Assembly: GCA_002396085.1 (NCBI GenBank)
Contig: DGWI01000002.1
Location: 1-37,296, forward strand
DNA from: Porphyromonadaceae bacterium UBA4262
GTDB taxonomy: Bacteria > Bacteroidota > Bacteroidia > Bacteroidales > Muribaculaceae
Reading direction: 5' to 3'
Length of the DNA stretch: 37,296 nt
The position numbers and the translations under genes are program-made. Positions 15,874 through 22,053 of this stretch are shown piece by piece (the stretch's first letter is position 1; each line of letters begins with the position of its first letter). The notes under the pieces were generated by a model that searched no databases, was not told where the DNA came from, and saw only the letters and a list, made by a program, of their open reading frames with translations.

Positions 15874-17328
15874 TTACTTGCCTGCAGCGATCTCCTTGAG
15901 CAACTCGACGGTGAAGTCCCAACCCTTCTGAACGGCGGGGATGTGGCAACGCTCAGCAGGTGAGTGGACGTCTTGCAGTGTCGGGCCGTAACTGATCATC
16001 TCCATGTGAGGAGCAGCCTGCAGGAACAGACCGCACTCCAGACCAGCGTGGATTGCCTCAACGACAGGCTTCACGCCATACAGCTTCTCCCAACTTGCAA
16101 CAGCCAGGTGCAGCAGAGCGCTGTCCATGCGGGGCTCCCAACCCTGGTAGCTGCCCTCGCGCAGTGTCTCGTTGGCACCAGCCAGACGCATCACTGCCTC
16201 AATCTGCTCGACGAGTTCCATCTTGCGGCTCTCAACAGCCGAACGGCTGAACGCCTCAACGACAAACTGGCCGTCGCGCATCTTGATGCTGGCGAGGTTG
16301 GTCGAGGTCTCGACCAGACCCTCAATCTCCATGCTCATTGATGCTACGCCATGAGGTGCTGCAAACACGGCGGTGATCACACGCTTGGCTGTGCAGTCAT
16401 CGACCACCTTGGCAGGAGCATCGACGCTCTTGCACTCCATCTCAAAGCACTTCTCGGTCACGTGATACTCATTCTCGACCTCGGCCTTGAAGGTGTTGAA
16501 GGCGACAGCAAACTTCTCCTTGTCCTCAGGCTTGATGCCAATGATGGCCTCGGCGGTGAAGGCAATAGCGTTGTGCAGGTTGCCCGAGTCAATCTTGGCC
16601 AGACGATAGTCAACGCCCATGGTGCACAGCAGGCGAGTGATCAACTTGGTTGCGCTGGCAAAGCCCTTGTTGATGTCGGTGCCCGAGTGACCACCGTGGA
16701 ACTTGGCAAAGTTAATCTGGAAGTAGATCAGATCCTTGGGAGCGTCTTCTTCCTTGTAGTCAAACTTGAAAATCGAAACCAGACCTCCGGCGCAACCCAC
16801 GGTGATGACACCGTCATCCTCACTGTCCAGGTTCAGCAGATAGTCGCCGCGCAGCATGTCAGCCTTGATGTTGCTGGCACCGGTCAAACCTGTCTCCTCG
16901 TCGACAGTAGCAAGAGCCTCCATCGGACCGCACTTGATGTCGGGATCGGTGATGGCTGCCAGAGCAATGGCCAGACCCATACCGTCGTCGGCACCCAGCG
17001 TGGTGTTATTGGCGCGAACCCATTCGCCCTCAACGATGGTCTCGATGGGGTCGTTGTCAAAGTCGTGGTTCGACGATGCGGCCTTCTCGGCTACCATGTC
17101 CATGTGACCTTGCAGCACTACACCCTTGGCGTTCTCAAAGCCGGGAGCTGCGGGGCGGAACATAGCCACGTTGCCTACCTCGTCAACTTTATACTCGAGG
17201 TTGTTCTTTTTAGCAAAGTCTACAAGCCATGCTTGGATTTTGGCCAAACGGCCACTGGGGCGGGGCACCTGCGTAATCTCGTCGAAGATTTGCCACACGC
17301 GTGCCGGTTTCAGATCTTTTACGGTCAT
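15874..17328 (-). CDS. pepD: Aminoacyl-histidine dipeptidase (PepD, M20 family)
   Basis: 484 residues from the ATG at 17326-17328; further upstream in-frame codons add an Asn/Ile-rich stretch foreign to the family. Zinc ligands and catalytic residues are visible: GHMDMV near residue 77, LGADDGMG near 115-122, VDEETGLTGA near 145 and DSEDDG near 170. The dimerisation-domain motif HGGHSG is near 220, and a C-terminal histidine lies near MEMISYGPTLQDVHSP. PepD hydrolyses Xaa-His dipeptides such as carnosine, and other dipeptides, in the cytoplasm. Length is normal (about 485). No TAnnTTTG element was found upstream on the minus strand. Confidence 0.93.
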   Translation of the reverse strand: MTVKDLKPARVWQIFDEITQVPRPSGRLAKIQAWLVDFAKKNNLEYKVDEVGNVAMFRPAAPGFENAKGVVLQGHMDMVAEKAASSNHDFDNDPIETIVEGEWVRANNTTLGADDGMGLAIALAAITDPDIKCGPMEALATVDEETGLTGASNIKADMLRGDYLLNLDSEDDGVITVGCAGGLVSIFKFDYKEEDAPKDLIYFQINFAKFHGGHSGTDINKGFASATKLITRLLCTMGVDYRLAKIDSGNLHNAIAFTAEAIIGIKPEDKEKFAVAFNTFKAEVENEYHVTEKCFEMECKSVDAPAKVVDDCTAKRVITAVFAAPHGVASMSMEIEGLVETSTNLASIKMRDGQFVVEAFSRSAVESRKMELVEQIEAVMRLAGANETLREGSYQGWEPRMDSALLHLAVASWEKLYGVKPVVEAIHAGLECGLFLQAAPHMEMISYGPTLQDVHSPAERCHIPAVQKGWDFTVELLKEIAAGK

Positions 17329-17429
17329 AATTGTGATGTTATTAAAAAGGTTAGAAATGTTAGTTATCGTTATTGCGGGCGAAATATTGTTAAATACTCG
17401 CAAAAAGCACCGCTAAGTTACGGCTTTTT

Positions 17430-17462
17430 TTTGAATTGAGCGGCAAAAAAACACTATATTTG
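17430..17462 (+). promoter_or_regulatory. Promoter of the small membrane protein / OmpH operon
   Basis: TTTG at 17430-17433, 21 bases, then TATATTTG at 17455-17462, which is 27 bases before the ATG at 17490. The remainder of the 160-base gap back to pepD shows no other clear element. Confidence 0.7.
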
Positions 17463-17489
17463 CATCGTTTTTAGTATTTCTTTAACGCA

Positions 17490-17663
17490 ATGATGCCCGT
17501 TTTATTGTCCACAATACTACTTATTGGGCTGGCTGTGATATTGTTAGGAGTCAAAATCTTCTTTGTCAAAGGAGGAAAATTCCCCAATACGCACATCCAC
17601 TCCAATCCCGAAATGCGGCGACGCGGCATCACATGCGCCCAAGACGAAAAATTTTACGAATAA
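17490..17663 (+). CDS. 57-residue conserved membrane protein
   Basis: A short gene with a good promoter. The ATG at 17490 (or 17493) opens a hydrophobic helix (VLLSTILLIGLAVILLGVKI) followed by a basic, soluble tail containing FPNTHIHSNPEMRRRGITC. The pattern helix, then K-x-F-P-N-T-H, then N-x-x-x-R-(R/K)-x-G-I-x-C is one I associate with small membrane proteins found across Bacteroidales. Function unknown. The tail has a single Cys and two His, so metal or redox contact is possible but unproven. Its stop lies 13 bases before the OmpH lipoprotein gene, so the two are probably co-transcribed. Confidence 0.8.
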   Translation: MMPVLLSTILLIGLAVILLGVKIFFVKGGKFPNTHIHSNPEMRRRGITCAQDEKFYE

Positions 17664-17676
17664 CAGATACAAAACA

Positions 17677-18270
17677 ATGAAATTGACAAGACTTTTTGCG
17701 CAAGTTTTAATCCTCGCTGCATGCACAGTGATGGCTACATCGTGCAATGACAAATCTCAGAATGCAAAGCCAGCAGCAACCGTGCCACAGGCTGCGATGG
17801 AGAAGATGACCATCCGTTATGTCGATGAGGACTCGATCATGAACAACTATAACTTGGCCAAAGACATTAATGAAGCCATGTTGCGTCGACAGAATCAGTT
17901 TGATGCTGCACAGTCGCAGAAGGGTAACGAGATCAACAAGTTCGGCAATGCCATGCAAGAGAAGTATAAGAACAATGGCTATCTCACTGAAGAAAGTTTC
18001 AATGCCGACCAAGCAAAGTTGCAGAAGATGCAGAACGATGCACAGAACTACCTGGGCAACCTGCAGCAGAGCATTCAGAACGAGTTGAGCCAGAGCCAGG
18101 TGCAACTGATGGACTCGATCAACAACTTCATGAACGAGTATGCCAAGCAGAAAGGCTATGACATGGTCTTGCGCAAGAGTGCAACCCTCTATATCGACCC
18201 GAAGTATGACGTGACCAAGGAAGTTATTGAAGGGCTGAACAAACGTTATAACAAGGTGGCTAAGAAATAG
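17677..18270 (+). CDS. OmpH/Skp-family lipoprotein
   Basis: 197 residues from the ATG at 17677, chosen because it begins a lipoprotein signal (MKLTRLFAQVLILAACTVMATSC, lipobox Cys23). The mature part has the Skp layout: a short strand (MTIRYVDEDSIMNNYN), two long charged helices forming a coiled-coil hairpin (residues about 65-155, rich in Gln, Asn and Lys), and a final strand pair (YDMVLRKSATLYIDPKYDVT). Skp-like chaperones hold unfolded outer-membrane proteins in the periplasm. Classical Skp is soluble; a lipid anchor is a Bacteroidetes variation. A terminator follows. Confidence 0.88.
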   Translation: MKLTRLFAQVLILAACTVMATSCNDKSQNAKPAATVPQAAMEKMTIRYVDEDSIMNNYNLAKDINEAMLRRQNQFDAAQSQKGNEINKFGNAMQEKYKNNGYLTEESFNADQAKLQKMQNDAQNYLGNLQQSIQNELSQSQVQLMDSINNFMNEYAKQKGYDMVLRKSATLYIDPKYDVTKEVIEGLNKRYNKVAKK

Positions 18271-18315
18271 TCGAGAGCCTGGTGACAAAGAGACTAGAAC
18301 TGACATGGTTCTGTG

Positions 18316-18341
18316 GGCCTCGGTTCTGCCGAGGCCTTTTT
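18316..18341 (+). terminator. Terminator between the OmpH gene and hflX
   Basis: Perfect 8-base stem GGCCTCGG / CCGAGGCC with loop TTCTG and five T. It ends only 25 bases before the hflX ATG, and its 5' arm matches the hairpin at 11380. Confidence 0.82.
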
Positions 18342-18366
18342 AATTTTCAATCAAACAAGATTTGAG

Positions 18367-19605
18367 ATGGGATTTATTGACGATAGCAAACGCAACATCA
18401 GCAGTGTCGAGCAGGAAACAGCCGTGTTGGTCGGACTCATCACACCCCAGCAGAACGAAGCCAAGGCGGGTGAGTATCTTGACGAACTGGAGTTTCTGGC
18501 CGAGACCGCAGGAGCCACAACGGTCAAGCGCTTCACTCAGCGGTGCGACTCACCCAACAGCACCAGTTATGTGGGCAAGGGAAAACTTGAGGAGATTGTA
18601 GACTATGTCGACAACAACGATGTGAGTTTGGTCATCTTTGATGATGACCTCTCGCCCAAGCAGATTGCGTTCATCCAGAAGGCCACTCAGGTCAAGGTGC
18701 TGGACCGCACCACGCTCATCCTCGACATCTTTGCCAAGCGTGCCCAGACCGCCAATGCCAAGATGCAAGTTGAGTTGGCTCAATATCAATATCTGTTACC
18801 CCGACTGACCGGCATGTGGACTCACCTCGAGCGTCAGCGTGGTGGCATCGGTATGCGTGGCCCGGGCGAGACACAGATCGAGACCGACCGTCGCATCATC
18901 AAGACCAAAATCTCGCTGCTCAAGCAACGATTGGCCGACTGGGACAAGCAGAAGGTGATCCAACGCAAGAATCGTGGCAAGCTCACACGCATCGCGTTGG
19001 TCGGCTATACCAATGTGGGCAAGTCCACACTGATGAATGTGTTGAGCAAGAGCGACGTCTTTGCCGAGAACAAACTCTTTGCCACGCTCGACACCACTGT
19101 GCGCAAGGTTGTCATCGAGAACTTGCCGTTCTTGCTCAGCGACACTGTCGGCTTTATCCGCAAGTTGCCCACCCATCTGGTCGAGTCGTTCAAGACCACA
19201 CTCGATGAGGTGCGCGACAGCGACATCCTGGTGCATGTGGTCGACATCTCGCACCCGCAGTTCGAGGAGCAGGTCGAGGTGGTCAACCGCACGTTGCAGG
19301 AGGTGTGCGATGCCGCTGGCAAGGAGATGATCATGGTGTTCAACAAGATTGACCAGTTCACCTACACGCCCAAGGACGAGGACGACCTCACGCCGCGTTT
19401 GCGAGAGAACATCCCCCTTGAGGAGTTGCAGGAGACCTGGATGTCGCGCATGGCAGGCAACTGTGTCTTCATCAGCGCCAAGCAGGGCATCAACATCGAC
19501 GCACTCAAGCAGATGCTCTACGACAAGGCCCGCATCGTCCACACCCAGCGCTTCCCTTACAACGATTTCCTCTTCCAGCGCTACGACGACCTCACCACCG
19601 ACTAG
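18367..19605 (+). CDS. hflX: Ribosome-associated GTPase HflX
   Basis: 412 residues from the ATG at 18367; the extension upstream runs through the terminator and is not coding. The N-terminal HflX domain contains YVGKGKLEEI near 75-84 and the glycine-rich GMRGPGETQIETDRR near 160-175. The GTPase domain has G1 GYTNVGKST at 213-221, G3 DTVGFIRKLP near 258-267 and G4 NKID near 325-328. HflX splits stalled or hibernating 70S ribosomes, especially under stress. It converges with the esterase gene, and a strong shared terminator lies between them. No promoter consensus was seen in the short leader. Confidence 0.94.
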   Translation: MGFIDDSKRNISSVEQETAVLVGLITPQQNEAKAGEYLDELEFLAETAGATTVKRFTQRCDSPNSTSYVGKGKLEEIVDYVDNNDVSLVIFDDDLSPKQIAFIQKATQVKVLDRTTLILDIFAKRAQTANAKMQVELAQYQYLLPRLTGMWTHLERQRGGIGMRGPGETQIETDRRIIKTKISLLKQRLADWDKQKVIQRKNRGKLTRIALVGYTNVGKSTLMNVLSKSDVFAENKLFATLDTTVRKVVIENLPFLLSDTVGFIRKLPTHLVESFKTTLDEVRDSDILVHVVDISHPQFEEQVEVVNRTLQEVCDAAGKEMIMVFNKIDQFTYTPKDEDDLTPRLRENIPLEELQETWMSRMAGNCVFISAKQGINIDALKQMLYDKARIVHTQRFPYNDFLFQRYDDLTTD

Positions 19606-19625
19606 TGTGATATTTCGGTAATAAT

Positions 19626-19663
19626 AAAGGCGCAGGATGCTAACCGAAGCATCCTGCGCCTTT
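19626..19663. terminator. Bidirectional terminator between hflX and the esterase gene
   Basis: Perfect 15-base stem AAAGGCGCAGGATGC / GCATCCTGCGCCTTT around an 8-base loop. It ends three bases before the stop codon of the minus-strand gene and serves both convergent units. Confidence 0.88.
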
Positions 19664-19666
19664 GTT

Positions 19667-20962
19667 TCACTCCATGCCGAACTGCTGCTTGAGCCAGTGC
19701 AGGGCGTTATCGACCTGCCACGGGTAGAGCCAGTGGCCGGTGTCGCGGCCCACTTGCAGTTGCTTGGGGGCTGTGATGACATTGTAGGCGCTGAAGGTCG
19801 ACGTGGGGCAGCACGCCGGGTCGTTGTAGCCCCAGGCGTAGAAGCCGGGCACACGCAGCAGGCGGGCAAAGTTGACCGTGTCGTAGTAGCGCGACACCTC
19901 GATGCGGGCTTGCAGGTTGGGCTCATTGCGGTCGCGGAACAGGTGCGGCCACCCGGCACCGCGACCGTTGTAATAGCCGGTCAGGTCACAGTAGGCCGGG
20001 AAGTAGCTGAACAATGCGCTCACATGCGGGCTCAGTGCCGCCGTCATGATCGAGAGCATACCGCCCTGACTGCCGCCGTAGGTGGCGATGCGGGTGGTGT
20101 CGACGTCGTCGCGTGTGCACAGGTAGTCGACAGCGCGCACGCAACCCAGGATGGGGCGTTTATAGTAATAGGTGTCGCGATGGTCGATGCCGATGGTCGT
20201 GTAACTCGACAGGGCACCCTCCTCGAGTTGCGCGTACACCTCGGGCGACTGGTCAACAGGGATTCCATGAACACCTATCTCCAGCACCACAAACCCCTCA
20301 TAGGCCAACTCGTGAGGCCCATGATAGGAGCGTACCGCCGCGCCGGGCAGGCGCAGGATGGCGGGTTTGCGCCCCGGCGTCTTGGGCACTGTGAGCACGC
20401 CGTAGACATAGTTGCCACGCCTGTAGGACTGAATCTTCACATAGTACACATCCACACGGTCGTTGCTCTCCTCGGCACTGTAGCGCAGGGTGGGGCGCAT
20501 GGGCACTTGGGCGGCCTTGGCCACAGCGCCCTGCCAGTATTGCTCAAAGTCGGCGGGCATTGTCGTTGTCGGTTGGATAGAGTAGGGGTCAAACGCGATG
20601 TTGGTCATCGACGAGTAGGTGCGGCCGTCCAGTGACACCTTGACGCGCACACTGGTGAATCCAGGCTCCTTGGGCGACGGCACACTGAAGTGCGCCAGAC
20701 CGTCGCGTCCGGTCTTGACCGTGGCGGTCTTGACGGCATCCAGTTTGTCAGGACCGTAGCTATAGGTAATCTCACAGTCCTTCATGCGCACATTCTCGCG
20801 GATGGCATATGCGGTGATGTTCACTTTTTCGCCCACATGGTAGGTCCAGTCGGCATGGTCAGGTTCGGCCACCACGGTGACATACTGGTGACTCGACGAC
20901 TGGCCGAATGCAGAGTAGCAGATGCTGATCAGCACCATCGAAACAAAAAATAATCTTTTCAT
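19667..20962 (-). CDS. Exported CE7-type acetyl esterase (acetylxylan esterase / cephalosporin-C deacetylase family)
   Basis: 431 residues with a signal peptide (MKRLFFVSMVLISICYSAFG). An N-terminal beta-sandwich of about 120 residues (VNITAYAIRENVRMKDCEI, AHFSVPSPKEPGFTSVRVKV) precedes the alpha/beta-hydrolase domain. The family signature GGSQGG carries S298, an aspartate lies in GYNDPACCP, and the histidine is H410 in DTGHW. CE7 enzymes remove acetyl groups from xylo-oligosaccharides and similar esters. The Bacteroidales form with an N-terminal domain is probably periplasmic and linked to carbohydrate breakdown, but no polysaccharide utilisation genes are adjacent. A promoter (20989-21018) lies upstream. 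Confidence 0.88.
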   Translation of the reverse strand: MKRLFFVSMVLISICYSAFGQSSSHQYVTVVAEPDHADWTYHVGEKVNITAYAIRENVRMKDCEITYSYGPDKLDAVKTATVKTGRDGLAHFSVPSPKEPGFTSVRVKVSLDGRTYSSMTNIAFDPYSIQPTTTMPADFEQYWQGAVAKAAQVPMRPTLRYSAEESNDRVDVYYVKIQSYRRGNYVYGVLTVPKTPGRKPAILRLPGAAVRSYHGPHELAYEGFVVLEIGVHGIPVDQSPEVYAQLEEGALSSYTTIGIDHRDTYYYKRPILGCVRAVDYLCTRDDVDTTRIATYGGSQGGMLSIMTAALSPHVSALFSYFPAYCDLTGYYNGRGAGWPHLFRDRNEPNLQARIEVSRYYDTVNFARLLRVPGFYAWGYNDPACCPTSTFSAYNVITAPKQLQVGRDTGHWLYPWQVDNALHWLKQQFGME

Positions 20963-20988
20963 TTTGGTTTTGCGTTTGGTTTTGGCTA

Positions 20989-21018
20989 CAAAGTTAGTGA
21001 TTTTTGTCCGATTTCAAA
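20989..21018 (-). promoter_or_regulatory. Promoter of the esterase gene (minus strand)
   Basis: Read on the minus strand: TTTG (complement of 21015-21018), 18 bases, then TAACTTTG (complement of 20989-20996), 26 bases before the ATG. The spacing is slightly short. Confidence 0.55.
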
Positions 21019-21034
21019 AACTGCTGGCTGAACT

Positions 21035-21077
21035 AAAAAAACATCCCTGCCCGGGAATGCTTGTTCGGGCAGGGATG
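21035..21077 (-). terminator. Terminator of the unknown exported-protein gene (minus strand)
   Basis: Perfect 12-base stem CATCCCTGCCCG / CGGGCAGGGATG with a 12-base loop. The A-run at 21035-21041 becomes a T-run on the minus strand, 3' of the gene at 21098-21955. Confidence 0.85.
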
Positions 21078-21097
21078 GTGCTTTCTGCAACAAGGGG

Positions 21098-21955
21098 TCA
21101 GTCTAGAACTTTAGTCACTTCGAGGATACTCAGAATCTTTTGATTGCCTCGGCTGTCGGTGACCCACACGCGGCCACGCTCCTTGTCCACCTTGTCGACG
21201 GTATAGCCGCTCTGGTAGGTGCCTACCCAGACTCCCCACACAGGGTCGCCGGCTTTCATGTCCTCGTCGCTCATCGGAATCAAGCGGCAGTCGCTCTTGG
21301 AATAGGCCGATAGCCGGCTACTGAATCCCGACACAAGCACCTTGTCTTCGGTCGCCTTGATCAGCGTGGCAGCATTCCATTCGCCGCGCTCATTCTTGCA
21401 GGCCACTTGCGCTCCTGGGGCCCACTCGCCGTCGTGCAGCACGATGAACGAGTTGGGCTTGAGTTGCTCATTGGCGTGGCTCTCGGCAAAGCCCGAAATG
21501 GCACCGTCATTATCAAGTCGCATGTCCATGTCAAGATAGTCCACTTTGGGTTCGGCGGGGTTGCTGTCGTCACGCACGATGGCGCGTTTCATGCCGCTTC
21601 CGCTTTGCCACCAGGTGAGCAAGATGTCGCCTTTTTTGGCAGTGGCACCTTCGGGCAGACCGATAATTAGCGAGTTGGGCAACTCATAGTCTTCCATAAA
21701 GTTCACAACCGACTTCTCGGCTCCGGCAGTCTCGAGGTTGGTCTTGTAGAAGATGAGGCCTTTTCTCATCAAGTCTTCCTTGTCGTCAATCGCCACCTTG
21801 TAGTAGGTGTAGGGGGCCAAAATCAGTTCGCCGTCGGTGAGTTGCTCACCGGTACTCATCGGGAAGTCCCAAGGCCACTCGGCAGTGGTTTGAGCGCTGA
21901 CGCTCATGCAGGCCATCATCAGGATGGTGGCTGCCAGTAAATGCTTTTTTCTCAT
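21098..21955 (-). CDS. Exported protein of unknown function with Tudor/SH3-like repeats
   Basis: 285 residues with a signal peptide (MRKKHLLAATILMMACMSVSAQ). I do not recognise the family. The sequence shows short beta-rich modules: GDILLTWWQSGSGMKRAIV near 105-125, then PGAQVACKNERGEWNAATL near 185 and PVWGVWVGTYQSGYTVDKV near 240. The pattern of an aromatic-rich strand, a G-x-W/Y turn, a V-x-V strand and a basic or acidic tip recalls Tudor/Agenet or SH3-like barrels, perhaps three copies. No catalytic residues stand out. It is probably secreted or periplasmic. It has its own terminator, but no clear promoter; an AT-rich leader with 7-base units (21967-21987) precedes it. Confidence 0.75.
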   Translation of the reverse strand: MRKKHLLAATILMMACMSVSAQTTAEWPWDFPMSTGEQLTDGELILAPYTYYKVAIDDKEDLMRKGLIFYKTNLETAGAEKSVVNFMEDYELPNSLIIGLPEGATAKKGDILLTWWQSGSGMKRAIVRDDSNPAEPKVDYLDMDMRLDNDGAISGFAESHANEQLKPNSFIVLHDGEWAPGAQVACKNERGEWNAATLIKATEDKVLVSGFSSRLSAYSKSDCRLIPMSDEDMKAGDPVWGVWVGTYQSGYTVDKVDKERGRVWVTDSRGNQKILSILEVTKVLD

Positions 21956-22001
21956 GTTTTTGATAGATTAATTATTAATAATTATTAGCTATTTTAGCCA
22001 T

Positions 22002-22035
22002 CTTTCTGAAGTGGTTAGTTTGCCACTTCAGAAAG
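22002..22035 (-). other. Hairpin downstream of alaS
   Basis: Perfect 13-base stem CTTTCTGAAGTGG / CCACTTCAGAAAG with an 8-base loop, 18 bases after the alaS stop on the minus strand. No T-run follows on either strand, so it may be a 3'-end hairpin or a protein-binding site rather than a classical terminator. Confidence 0.65.
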
Positions 22036-22053
22036 GTGACTAGAAGGTAATAT

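Noticed and set aside
16351..17439. A 362-codon plus-strand open frame opposite pepD
   Set aside because: Antisense shadow; PepD motifs are intact on the minus strand, and the frame runs past the pepD start without its own promoter.
18313..18366. Extension of HflX upstream to 18313
   Set aside because: It would run through the terminator hairpin of the OmpH gene.
19626..19663. Possible small RNA or CRISPR-like palindrome between hflX and the esterase
   Set aside because: Single copy, perfect stem and convergent context fit a bidirectional terminator.
18796..19959. A 387-codon minus-strand open frame spanning hflX and the esterase end
   Set aside because: It runs across the strong terminator at 19626-19663 and overlaps two well-supported genes.
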